From: Dendrobium chrysotoxum
Taxonomy: Eukaryota > Streptophyta > Magnoliopsida > Asparagales > Orchidaceae
Reading direction: 5' to 3'
DNA length: 64,000 bases
Assembly (NCBI GenBank): GCA_019925795.1
Contig: CM034312.1
Span: 78,185,528-78,249,527, forward strand
Every line of letters begins with the position of its first letter. The stretch's first letter is position 1. Under the pieces are notes generated by a model. That model had not been told where the DNA came from. It did no database searches and saw nothing but the letters and a program-made list of their open reading frames with translations. The position numbers and the translations under genes are program-made. Below, piece by piece: positions 36,472 to 47,700 of this stretch.

Positions 36472-36922
36472 TAGGGGTGTAAATGAGTACATAAACTGAT
36501 TTTGAGCTTGATTAATTAATAAAATTTGAGCTCGAGCATAAGCATAATTCAACGAATGTGAGTCTGGCTGATTATTTATTATTTAAAAAAAAATAAAATT
36601 ATTTTGACTCCAGTTATGATTACAATAAATTGATAAAAATGATGAGAAATTCAAAGAGTAGTAATAAGAAATCATTTAATATAAGTGAGATACTATTTTT
36701 AAATGTTTTTAGCAACTTTGTGCATAAACTCGTAAATTCTAATAAAGTTTTTTAAGTATTTTTTATAATAATGTTTTTTAAATGAATTGGCTTGTATGTT
36801 AATGAGTCGAGTCAGGGTTCGCTCTAACTTTGATTGTTGGCTCATCAAATTTGGCTCACAAGCTATTAATTGAATCAAGCCTGAGCCTGCACATAAGTTG
36901 GCTTGACTCACTTATACCACTA
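36472..36922. mobile_element. hAT-like non-autonomous element
   Basis: The left end taggggtgtaaatgagt and the complement of the right end, tagtggtataagtgagt, are inverted repeats of 17 bases with three mismatches. Flanks are atcacaat (36464-36471) and accacaac (36923-36930), an eight-base duplication matching at six positions. Both arms contain gagctcgag/ggctcat phrases. Length is 451 bp. TAGGGGTGT-type termini with eight-base duplications are typical of plant hAT elements. Confidence 0.7.
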
Positions 36923-36930
36923 ACCACAAC

Positions 36931-37768
36931 GATGAAATTTAAGCAACATCTTAGGTGATTATGTTGAACTAGTTGGATCATGGAGCATTGAAGCCATTCA
37001 TTATTAATGATGTGGGTCATCCTACAAAAGAGATCAAGGCCACTTGAAACTGCACCTTCTTAGAGCCGTCCTCAACCCTACGCATGGCCTGCATGCAACC
37101 CTAAAAACTTTCATATTTATTTGACCATATTAGAATCCACATTGAGAGGCAATCCTCAAGGGTGCTCTCATGAAGGTGCTTGGAAGGATCCTCACAAATC
37201 TCTTTGAGATAAAGAGATTCCTCGTTGGTGTACCTTTGATTCTCCTATTGATTCTCTTACTACTCAAACTATCTAGGGAAAGTGTGGAGCTCATCTGAAA
37301 TGAAAAAGAACTTTTGTCTCTCAAGACATGGGCATAGTGAAAAATAGACATTGAACTTTGACATTAACCCAACCATTTCTTTTTCTATATACTCATAAGT
37401 ATAATAAGCTCCTCAGCTAACCCCAAAAAATATGTAGATCAATCGATCGAACTACTCCAAAGTCTCTTTGTATTGTCTATATGGCTCCTCTCTCCACCTC
37501 ATAAAATAACTCCCAAGAATGGTTGTTTTCAATCTCTATCTTCATGAACCACTGGCACACAAACATATTTTTATATAACTAAAGAACAAATACGCTTAAC
37601 TTTGAAGTTTCTTAATAAAATTTCAACCATTACATTAAAAAATATCTCAATATTTAAAGTTTAACTTCTTTTTAATTAATAATTATTAGACCAATACAGA
37701 TAATACATTGGTAGATAAGAATTTGGATTGTTACAGTAAATAGATTAAGTCAAACAAAGCTGAAGGAT
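36931..37768 (-). other. Unresolved DNA with possible coding relic
   Basis: The minus strand at 37030-37560 yields broken coding-like pieces such as EICEDPSKHLHESTLEDCLS and IENNHSWELFYEVERGA in different frames with several stops. I do not recognise the family. It could be a decayed transposon or host exon. Bases 37766-37768 (gat) are the left duplication of the next element. Confidence 0.3.
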
Positions 37769-38340
37769 CAGTACAGTAAAATCGCCCATTACCGACAGTT
37801 TATATAGAGTTTCTGGAGGTATGTAAAATTTTCAGCTCTTTGCCGGTGGTTAATAAACCGCCGGAATAAACCGTGTAGGAAATGAAAATAGGCAGCAATT
37901 TTCCGGCGATTTTCTGAAGGCTAAAATAGCTGAAAATTAACGAACCCAAAATCGCGGGTAAACCGCCGGTAGTTTCCCGCGTGAAAACCGCCGAGAATGG
38001 CCGGTTTACCGGCGGTTAGTAACCGTCGATATATCAGGCGGCTAAGCCGCCGGTTATTACCGGCGGCCCTTGAAAGCCATTCGGTATCAAAGTTTTCGGC
38101 GGCCAATTTTAGGGCCAATTTCGAAGGTTTTTCGGCGTTTTAACCGCCGGAAAAAATTCACTTAAAAATGGCGGCTAAATCGCTGGTAAAAATCTCCATC
38201 TAAAGAAAATGCCTTTGGTATTTCCAGTGATCAACTGACAGCCAGAAATTCTGGCGGTTTAGTGTTAAATACTGGCGATTGAACCGCCGGTTAATAGCGG
38301 CGGTTTCAAACTGCCGGTATACAACGAATTTCATGTAGTG
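37769..38340. mobile_element. Miniature CACTA element, 572 bp
   Basis: The left end CAGTACAGTAAAATCG and the complement of the right end, CACTACATGAAATTCG, are inverted repeats, both followed about ten bases later by accg. Flanks are gat (37766-37768) and gat (38341-38343), a perfect three-base duplication. The whole element is dense in ccgccgg/ccggcgg motifs in both orientations, like the sub-terminal repeats of the larger CACTA at 20710-23998. The left end has CAGTA in place of CACTA. No coding capacity, so movement would need a transposase from elsewhere. Confidence 0.88.
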
Positions 38341-38399
38341 GATGTCATATTTACCCCTCAATTCCACCAAGTTTCAAGGCATTGAAGGATGTTAGTTCT

Positions 38400-39160
38400 G
38401 ACAAGTATCATGCCCTATTAAGGTGATTCTACAAGACATAAGAGTGTGTAAAGAAAGTGTACACCCTTATCAAGCATATTTAGATGGTCCGGATTGAGTA
38501 TGATGAGAAGAGCATGCATAGCAATGTATTTGGATAGCATATCCAAGTACCTATCTTTATGGTCAGCACTTTTGCTTTAGCATTATGCTTCACTTATGTT
38601 CAGCTTAATAATAAATGAGCCAAAGATAAATATTTATTTAGTTTGGTGAATTTGAGCTTATTTGTGTTTATATTATTTAATGAAATGAGATAAAAGACCT
38701 TAACTCATTCATTCATATTTGACTCATTTATGCAATTATGTAGACCACTTAACCCAACTAAATTTCAGGGTGTTGGAGGAATTTTCGTGTTGTAATTACT
38801 TCACCTTGTGAAGGTGATTCTTCAAGACACGATAGTGCTATTGATAAACCATAGATCTTAATCGGGTCGACTTAATGGAATGTCCTTAATTGAGTATGAT
38901 GAGAAGATTATGTGCAACTAGCTACATGTGGAAGGGATGGCCAATGCAATAAGACTCGATGTGTACAAGACATCCTGTTAATCAAAAACTTTTTTGATGG
39001 GCATGATAATTTTGTTGCTTCAACTCAAAAAAGATGTAAATTTTTTTTTACTATAATATATCCAAGATACATTAGTTTATAACACCTAAGGTCTAGCAAT
39101 ATTAGTATAATTATAATTTTTTATATCATAGGCTCAATGTTTTTCATATCATAGATCCCA
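38400..39160. repeat. Partial tandem duplication, unit about 390 bp
   Basis: The phrase attgagtatgatgagaaga occurs at about 38485 and 38888, preceded each time by ggtgattct-caagaca (about 38419 and 38812). The second unit continues to 39160 and is present again at 40362-40610. The function of the underlying sequence is unknown. Confidence 0.6.
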
Positions 39161-39916
39161 TGTGGGCTCTGAAAATTCGCGCCACGGCCGCTCCACAGCC
39201 CCTTTCTTTCTTCTTCGAGTCGTCGAGGAAAGTTTTAATGAGTATGTTCCAAGGAAAATTTTCAAAAGGTAGATTGGGTTTTAAATAAGACACTACTCAG
39301 AGATTTCGCACTCATTTTGCGAGGATTTTATGATCTAAGTTCAGGTTTCCTATGAGCCCAAGCCCCTATAATTAATTACCCCTCCCGATAATGTGAGAGA
39401 ACTTTCGATTAAGGCTAGTCGTCAAACAGATACATAGTACCTAACGTATAGTAGCAGCAGAGTTTAGGTATTTGAAAATTTAATATTTAAAATTAAAAAT
39501 TTCACCACTTCATAAGCGGATGGAGGGGGAGTGATGATAGACTCGATCAAGATCCCCTGGTTCCATCTTCTCGGGTCATCATGGTCTTTGATCAACTTAG
39601 TCAGAGGAGGTAGTTGACCTAACCTGACAGAAGGATCCTTGTCGGCAGCCCTGGATTTCTTTGTCCAAGGGTACCTTATAGGCCTAGGGTGAATATTTGT
39701 CTAATGGGACAAATTTGAATCCACATTGGCAAACAGAGAGCTTTGTGCCCCATCGATCATATCCGATTAATTAATTACTCAAAGATTTAACGCCATTGAG
39801 GAGCATACGGGCTCTAACCATGACAATAATTTAGTGGTGCCATTTAGAAGCAAAATCACCCGGTCAGATGGTCCCGACCATAACCGTTTACCTGTGGTGC
39901 TATTTAGTGGCGAAAT
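39161..39916 (-). repeat. LTR-like repeat, copy C (inverted, truncated)
   Basis: Reverse complement of the 3' third of copies A and B. On the plus strand it starts tgtgggctc (complement of gagcccaca) and runs through agaaggatccttgtcggcag and ggatggagggggagtgatga. It breaks off in the segment matching ggcacgtgtcctctaa, at about 39916, so the 5' two thirds are missing. It begins exactly where the duplicated block 38846-39160 is interrupted. Confidence 0.7.
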
Positions 39917-40361
39917 ATAAGTTGCTTGCTGAGTTTGATCATTTATCAAACTCACCTATTGTCTCTTTTGTACAGCAGATCATGCAGGTGTGTTTAACAG
40001 ACCATCACTTTAGGAGCAGAGTTACCAGCAATAGATCATTTTTTTGTATTTTATATCTTGTAATGGTTTAGTATGCTATTGATTATGAGGGTTAGGTAGT
40101 TTCTTTCATGCTTTTTGTTCTATATATATTCTTTTTGACTTGTATCAAAACTATTGTTATTTGGATGTACTAGTTATTTACATTTTTATTAATGAATTGG
40201 TTTTTAATTCACTTCCTTTGTTTACTCTAATGCATATATATCCTGTTGGATCACTTGTATATGCATGGTTCACTTTGTGAATACAAAATAGATCTTTTTA
40301 TCCCTTCATCGCGTCCTATGTTGCCAGGGTGTACCACCTTCTGAACCGGTGTCTGACAAAA
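39917..40361. other. Unresolved insert segment ending tgtctgaca
   Basis: Not similar to copies A-C. It ends ggtgtctgaca just before the second copy of the flanking block. Together with copy C it forms a TG...CA-bounded insert (39161-40361). Its T-rich sequence with tatatatattc and a gaatacaaaatagatc segment could be the end of another LTR. Confidence 0.35.
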
Positions 40362-40610
40362 ACATAGATCTTAATCGGGTCGACTTAATTGAATGTCCAT
40401 AATTGAGTATGATGAGAAGACTACGCGCAAGTAGCTACATGTAAAATTGTACAAAAATTGTGCAGCTTTAACTCAAAAACAAAATATTTTTTAACTATAA
40501 TATATCTAAGATGCATTAGTTTATAACACCTAATGTCTAGCAATATTAGTATAACAATCAATTTCATATATCATAGGCATAATGTTTTTCATTCCAATTG
40601 TAGATCCCTT
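40362..40610. repeat. Second copy of the 38846-39160 block
   Basis: Shares catagatcttaatcgggtcg, attgagtatgatgagaaga, ctataatatatc-aagat, cattagtttataacacctaa and gtctagcaatattagtataa in the same order and orientation as 38846-39160. A deletion of about 60 bases sits near 40450. Confidence 0.75.
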
Positions 40611-41287
40611 TAGATCATCTAATGATAAACCACTTTAGACAATGTAGCATCTTCAAAAAAATATATATTTTTTTTACATATAACCATTATACACCAAGAT
40701 ATCTCCATCACCTATTTGTAAAGTGTTGTGCTAAATTAGCATGATCTTCACGCCATAAGAGTGATTGTATCAAGTGAGTCCAAACTCAATTTTCCATAAG
40801 AACATCCAAAGAAGCAAAGAGGTTAATATCCAACCTAAGAAGTGTAGCCACAAATATATTCCACCACCCAACTTAGTAATTAGAAAATAAAACAAGTGCC
40901 AACAAGTAAAAGCTAATAGATCCACACCAAACAAAGTTCAAAATTGAGTGCTAGTACTTCGAGAGTCTCCCATGAGCTTCAAGATCAATGCTCATAGGAT
41001 TTGCTACATCAAGATTTATAATTAGGTCAACATGGAACCTTAAAAATTTGAGTAGCCAATGAATAGAAAACCCAATGTTATATACAATCCATATTGTATG
41101 GTGATCATCCAAATAAGAAGCACAATGGTGTTAGTCAAACACCTAAATTTAGCCAAGCTTCATTTCATAATGTCACTAAAACCCTTAATTATGAGAAGAA
41201 CAAATCATCTTAAATGAACATAAGGTCCATTTATTTTTATTGTCTTCAATAAGAAATTTAGAAGTTGCTTTCAAAGAGCTTTTCTTA
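40611..41287. other. Unresolved intergenic DNA
   Basis: No feature identified. Mixed AT-rich sequence up to the tta duplication of the next MITE. Confidence 0.35.
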
Positions 41288-41407
41288 GGCTTCATTTGGG
41301 ACGGCTTTCTTACTGCTTCATAAAGCAGCTTTCTAGTACAAAAATTTTGATTTTTATACTAGAAAGCCGCTTTAAGAAGTAGGAAGAAAGTCGTCCCCAA
41401 CGGAGCC
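41288..41407. mobile_element. Tourist-like MITE M1, copy e
   Basis: 120 bp. The left end ggcttcatttgggacggctt and the complement of the right end, ggctccgttggggacgactt, are inverted repeats. Flanks are tta (41285-41287) and tta (41408-41410). The stem is nearly continuous across the element around aaaattttgatttttat. Confidence 0.88.
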
Positions 41408-41410
41408 TTA

Positions 41411-42277
41411 GTAAAGTAGGCTTAGCTTTTAGAGAATCCTTGTATGAAAAGTAAATTATTTTGTTTGATATAATTTGTTCTTCTTATAGAAATGACATTT
41501 TGCTCTATTATTATGTAACATAAAATTTATAAAAATGTATTATATCATAACTATTTACAAATATATTAATTTCTAGAGGTGATCCAAGGATTTTCAAGCA
41601 ATAGGTGCAAATCTTCTAATACTAAGACACAAGAAAAAGTGTCATTGCAAATGACAAATTTTGATTCTACAAATATAAGAAAAAATTTTAGGATCAAGAT
41701 ATCTCGATAAACTATTTATTTAAAATTAATTTAATATATAATAATTTTATTTTGAGACGAGTACAATATCCTAATATAAAATTTTTACTCTAATGGTTGC
41801 AATTCAACCACATTATTTACTTGCAATAATTAATGAAATTCTTTAATGAGCTTCAATTAGTGAGTAATATAATTTCAAAATGCTTGATTGTATCTTTTGT
41901 TTTCATTAATTATATGTGATGGCTTGCTATAGTTAAAGGATCTATAAATTTTGAATATATGATGAATATTAATTAATAAAATCTTTTAAATTCTCTTTTA
42001 CAATATTTTTTTATAGGAAACATGTAATTTCTTGTAAAGAGAAATATTTCTAAAATAATAAAATTGATGCACTTCATTATTTTAGTGAATATAATTATAT
42101 ATAAATATCATTGTTTAACTCCACTAATCTATCACATAAAAATTATTTTAACAAAGTAAATGAAATCTCCAACATATTTATGCTACTCACAAAAAATATA
42201 AAAAAGTGGGTTTGGTTTTCATAACAATTTTAGTCTAATCAATCATATACTTAATTCATATTAAAAATTACAAAATT

Positions 42278-42280
<3 letters not shown>
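41411..42280. other. Unresolved AT-rich DNA
   Basis: No gene or terminal repeats recognised. Confidence 0.35.

Positions 42281-42335
<55 letters not shown>
42281..42335. repeat. (TA)n microsatellite
   Basis: About 54 bases of uninterrupted TA alternation. Confidence 0.95.
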
Positions 42336-42338
<3 letters not shown>

Positions 42339-42822
42339 TAATTTTGTAATATTTAAACTCCAACCCAAATCTTTTCACTCAATATTCTCAGCATAATTAG
42401 ATGTGATTCACGAAAAAAAATCCAAAATTCATTGGGATGGATACATTTATTTTATTTTTTAATAATTCGGTAGGTAAAAGAGAAGTTTTTGGAGGTCTCT
42501 GCAGCCAGATTGAAACATAAAGAAAACATGACCGTGATTAAAAAAGAAATAAAAATAATAAAAATAATAAAAAATAAAAAAATAAAATAAAAAATAAAAA
42601 CATAACCACATCACAGCTAGTTCAAATCCACTTTATAAATCTTTTTTCTCCATCTAATTGCATATTAACTGGTTCAACAAACAAAGCTTAAAGTTATCCT
42701 TGTTTCTTTGTACTTGACCTATATTTCATATGGCAAGCTCCAGCTTGTATTACTATCTCAAAAACATCAACAATAGATCCTAAAAATAATAATTAAATTC
42801 AAAGGCTATGATCTGAATCTTA
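42336..42822. other. AT-rich spacer with A-rich low-complexity tract
   Basis: An aaaataaa-type low-complexity tract runs from about 42540 to 42602. No other feature seen. Confidence 0.4.
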
Positions 42823-42939
42823 GGCTTCGTTTGTGACAGTTTTTTTATTGCTTTTTAAAACGGAGTTTTAGTACAAAAATTTTGATTTTTGTACTAAAAT
42901 TCTGTTTTAAGAAGCAGTAAAACCGTCCCAAATGAAACC
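42823..42939. mobile_element. Tourist-like MITE M1, copy f
   Basis: 117 bp. The left end ggcttcgtttgtgacagttt and the complement of the right end, ggtttcatttgggacggttt, are inverted repeats. Flanks are tta (42820-42822) and tta (42940-42942). The interior tttagtacaaaaattttgat and its complement form a long hairpin. Confidence 0.9.
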
Positions 42940-42942
42940 TTA

Positions 42943-43864
42943 ATGTGTATCACCAGCAGGTTGAAAAATAATTTCTTGGTTAAAACATGTACCACTTGTC
43001 ATTATTCACATAAAATATCTCTTTTTTTTTTTTTTTGCAATAACTCCCAATAATATTTATCAACTTAAGAGGCTGAGTTGTTATTTTGGATGAGATTTTT
43101 TGCTATGTACATAAATTGAAAATGATATTTCATTTTCTCCACTGCTAAAAGACACTTAAAAGTCACTTAAAAGTTCACTCCAAAGCTTCAATAATACTCT
43201 CTTATCAAGAAAATATATTTTCTTCAAATATAATATAAAACTTATAAAGGACATTAAAATAATGAGGTTTCTTGCATCCTCTCCCCCTTTTCAAGAATTT
43301 TATCCAAAAGAATTTCAATGTTAATGATGTTAAAAAGAATTTTAAAATGCAAATATAACAAGCAATATGATATTGTACTACCAGAAAAGCAAATATGTAA
43401 ATGCAACAATAGTAGATAAAAAATATACAAATCAAATAACAAAAATGCAAGGTAAACACTCAAAATAATTCATAAGATGATCAAATTTAAATTTGTACCA
43501 AATGCTTCAAAGAGGGCTAGATCTCACCAAGACTAAAACAAGCAGTCACGAAGCTCGACATAAACAAAAGATTAAATGACCCAAATTGACCAAATTTTTT
43601 GGTTATATGCCTAAACACAACCCGAATCTTATAGGGGTTGAGTGGAACCAAAAATGTTCTTATCGATCCAAATCTGAGTTTTCGTGTTGCGTTCAATATT
43701 AAAAGCCCAATTGTTTTGCACATACATGCAAATATATATTTTGTAGCGTCTATATTTTACCGATTTACATGTCTGAGATCTTTCACATAAATGCATAATG
43801 TGTGCAGAAGAGCGATTTGATCTTCATATATCTCCATCTCCATATCCCATGTTATCAAGACTCT
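42943..43864. other. Unresolved AT-rich DNA
   Basis: No gene identified. Overlapping minus-strand open frames at 43205-43463 are rich in F, L, I and Y because of base composition and lack any motif. Confidence 0.35.
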
Positions 43865-43968
43865 GGCTTCGTTTGGGATGACTTTCTTATTGCTTCTTAA
43901 AACAGTTTTTTAGTACAAAAATTAAAATTGTTTTAAGAAGCAGTAAGGAAGCTGTCCCAAACGAAGCC
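43865..43968. mobile_element. Tourist-like MITE M1, copy g
   Basis: 104 bp. The left end ggcttcgtttgggatgactt and the complement of the right end, ggcttcgtttgggacagctt, match at 17 of 20 bases. It is shorter than copies d-f because part of one hairpin arm is missing. Flanks are tct and tca, so the duplication has one mismatch. Confidence 0.88.
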
Positions 43969-44738
43969 TCAATGTACCCTTAGATATGTATTGTATGTCA
44001 TTATCATTAACCATTATATGTACCCATGGCACTAAAAGCACAGGCAGATTCATAGTGGGAGCACAGGAGGGCATGCCTCCATTGACCTGGCCAATAAACA
44101 CTAGGTAAAAAGATCCTTTAGGCTTTATTCTATGCATTCTCCCCAATCCATGTCAAAAGAATGCCATAGAAATTGATAAAATCTTTCCGTGGTTTTCTGC
44201 CTTCCATTAGTAAAACTTTGTACATAATGTTGTGATCTTTCCTTCAGAAGCTACTTTTCTACTTTTTCCTTTATGGCCCAGATGATTGAATGAAGTGACT
44301 TGGATGCAGTGAGAAACTAATGACTATTAAAGTTTACAGACACCTAAAAATCCCTTAGATATGGCATTTTATTTCACAGACAAAAATAATGAGAATAAAA
44401 TCATTGTTTACTATAATATGCTATTTATCTACAAGCAACCAAATGAGTTCTTGGAGGAAAGGAAAGGGTGTGGGAATGCTATGGAAACAAAAAGCCAAAA
44501 AAAAAAAAGGTTCAGTGATGAAAGGACTAAAATTCTATCGCCAACTCCCCACCATAGATGGTTCGCTGTCCATAACATAATGAAATTTGCAGAATAATAT
44601 TATAGACGGTTCTTCATTTTTCTATCAAAAGGAATTCTCCAAAAGGATTTTTTATCCATCCGAAATTCATAAAAAGAATCAACATTTTAAGAAGATAGCA
44701 ATTGGCTGACCTGAGCTCAGTGTCAGCTTCCTGAAAAA
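43969..44738. other. Downstream flank of the DUF3082-like gene
   Basis: Expected to hold the 3' untranslated region of the minus-strand gene that ends at 44739. A ttttatt at about 44366 reads as aataaaa on the minus strand and is a possible poly(A) signal, but plant signals are weak and I cannot place the transcript end. Open frames at 44361-44597 look spurious. Confidence 0.35.
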
Positions 44739-47700
44739 CTAAGTTTCATCTGAACTCTCAGGCATTCCCTTGTTTCTTGAATCATTTTCATCTGTTGAAG
44801 TATTGGAAGGATCTATATCTGCTGTTTTTTCAACTTCATTCAGAGTGGAAGATGATTTTTTGCTTGTTCCTTCCATGACAGAACTAAAGGCAAGCTGAAC
44901 AGAGTAGAGAATCAACCCAATTGAGTTAATACCAAACACAAAAGTTGCCAGATAGCACAAACCATTCACAATAGTCCTGTTAAAAATGAAGCAAAGAGTT
45001 ATGCGAGATTGTGCAAACCCGGATCAAGGAAACATCTAGGGAACAAGGAAAATTTGACGAAACCTGATTGTGATCGTCAACTGGCGAACCTGGAACGATT
45101 TAAAAAAGACGAATTTGTGAGCACTATGCGTACAAGGAAAATATCTCCCTCATCACTTAATTAAAATATGCTGGGAAATGATTAGCGTGATGCCAATTAG
45201 GAGTCCCCATGAACCAGTAATTAATTGAATCATAATTTAAAGAAACAAAATTTTAAAGACACGCATATTTCTTCATTTAAAGATTCATCATTCAGACCAT
45301 ATTTATTATATTTTCCATACTTACATTACAAACCAAAGGCTATTCCTCACAATAGATAAACATATTGTTTTCATATAATATAATCCTAATAGATTGTGGA
45401 ATTCGAAAGGTGAAAATTTGTTAAGCTCTATAGATAGTTGTTAAGAAAAAGTACATTAGAATTCTTTATTTAAGTAAAACTTGATGTGGGATAAAACTTA
45501 AAAGTTAGTTCCATCAAAATAATTGTCGTAGAAATTATAAAAGAGTCTATAAATAAATCGGACAACTATGATCAATTCAAATGATTTAAAAACAAATATA
45601 ATAGGATCTAAGTTAAGGATGAAGACATTAAGGAAAGATATGTTTCATAATATGAAAGGATTAAATCATGCTGATCGGGCTCTTTTGCAAGCTATCAACT
45701 TCCACATCAAACAATCCCTTTCATGCGATCCTATTAACAACCACACTCATTTGTGATCGCAAACAAACCCCTCACCCTCATTGATCATCACCCTCACCCT
45801 CACCTTCATCATCAAGCTAACCCATCATAGCATTTTGCATCGCAATTTTCCACCACCATAACCCTTCATCCTTCATCCACATCGCAATTCCAACCTGCCT
45901 AACTTATCACAGGCATTCGCCTTCCCTATCCGCCGCATGCAACACTCTACTACACCTCACCATAATCACACTGCTATATGTAACATATCACACTGCCACA
46001 ATCATTCCATAACAAAGCTTCTCAAGTGACCCTACCTATTTGTTGCCAGCCTTCCATATTCAATCTCAGTTCTCAGTCTATCAAACATGTGGCAGACCAT
46101 TGTGCTACAAACCACTTTTGATTCATCCGGCACCAACCACTAATCATGATCTCCATCCACCCATTCGAGCATAATGCTTTGATCACAATCCACCTGCTCC
46201 TTGCCCGAGTACAGTCCCTATCACAACTCATCACATCGGGACTCCATCTTTAACAAGCTTCTCTGTGCGCCTCTCAACCTACTGTAAGATTTGGATTTTC
46301 TTCTTATGGATTCATATTATCATATTTAGATTTAAACTTGACTTTGCTATGCTACTTTGATGGAAATCTGGAATGATTAGTTGGTTAATACAAATCCTGG
46401 CATACACTTAATTGAGTCGTTGCAAACTATGACAAAATCGAAGCCGTTATCTCGTCTCCTACAAGGATATGAAAATGCAAAATAAATAAATCAATCAAAT
46501 ATTGTGATGGATCGGCAGTCTAATCTTTTGGATAATACTAGTAGGCCTAACTCTTTTGCCGGTATATATGCTAGGAGACAACATATTTCTCGCATTTTAT
46601 ATGCAGATGATCACCTCATTTTTTGTGAGAGCTCCAAGAACAATGCTTCTGTGCATTTGAGAATTCTCAATGATTTTGGGGCTATTTCTGGTCTCTTTAT
46701 TAACCCAAGGAAAAGCTACATCTCCTTTTCTAAAGGTGCTACTAATTCTAGTGAGATTTGCAATATTCCCAATATCTTTAATGTTAACTAGACTTTCAAA
46801 TATTTGGGCATACCTATTTCTTCAAAAAGGCTTCATATTAATGATTTCCAACCCCTCATTAAGAAAATTAACAATGGAAAGCTAGGCTATTGTCCTTTGC
46901 GGGTAGACTTCAGGTTATTCAATTTACTATATGGAATACAATAGCTTACTGGATTAGGAGTTCAATCTTGCCTAAAAGTCATTGTAAGTTCATTGACAAA
47001 GCCTGTGCAATATTCCTATATCATGGGAACTATAAGAAAAAAAAATGTAACTTGTTTCTTGCAAAAGAACCTGTCTTCCTAAGGCGCTGGATGGATTAGG
47101 CGTGCCGGCTATTCAAGCTCTCACACATACATTTTATTCCTCTCTTATTTGGCATTTGGTTAATTCTAACTCATTACTTGCTAGCTGGTGTATGAGTGTT
47201 TACTTCTCTCCTTGGAAGAAGCTGCTCCAAATGCATCTAGTTTGTGGAAAAAGATCACTTTAGTTGTGGGTAGTATTAAGATGAAATTTTGTTTTACTAT
47301 TGCTCAATATTCTGAGCTTTCTTTACTTTTGGATCCCTAGCTTAAGGAGGACAGGAATCTATCTGAGCTACTTGCAAATCAACAATTGTCTATTTTCATC
47401 CCACACGATACCTTGTTTCTAATTTTATAGCTAAAAATCAATGGATTTTGCTAGATCCTCTCTCTCAAAACATTAAAAATGCTATTCTTGATATTTCCAT
47501 GACTGATGATTATGAAAATTGCATTACTTGGAAGGAAAATCATAATCCTAATTTTAAAAATTTTCGTGAGGATTTCTACCAGGATCAACATGCGATTTCC
47601 TGGCATTCATTTATTTGGCATAGTAAATACTCGCTTAGATTTCCATCCTATGCATGGTTGGCCTTGGTTGGGGGTTTAAAAACGGCTGATGTTTTGATAA

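Noticed and set aside
43205..43463. Hydrophobic minus-strand open frames resembling a membrane protein
   Set aside because: F/I/L/Y-rich output is expected from AT-rich DNA. Two frames are open at once and there is no conserved motif.
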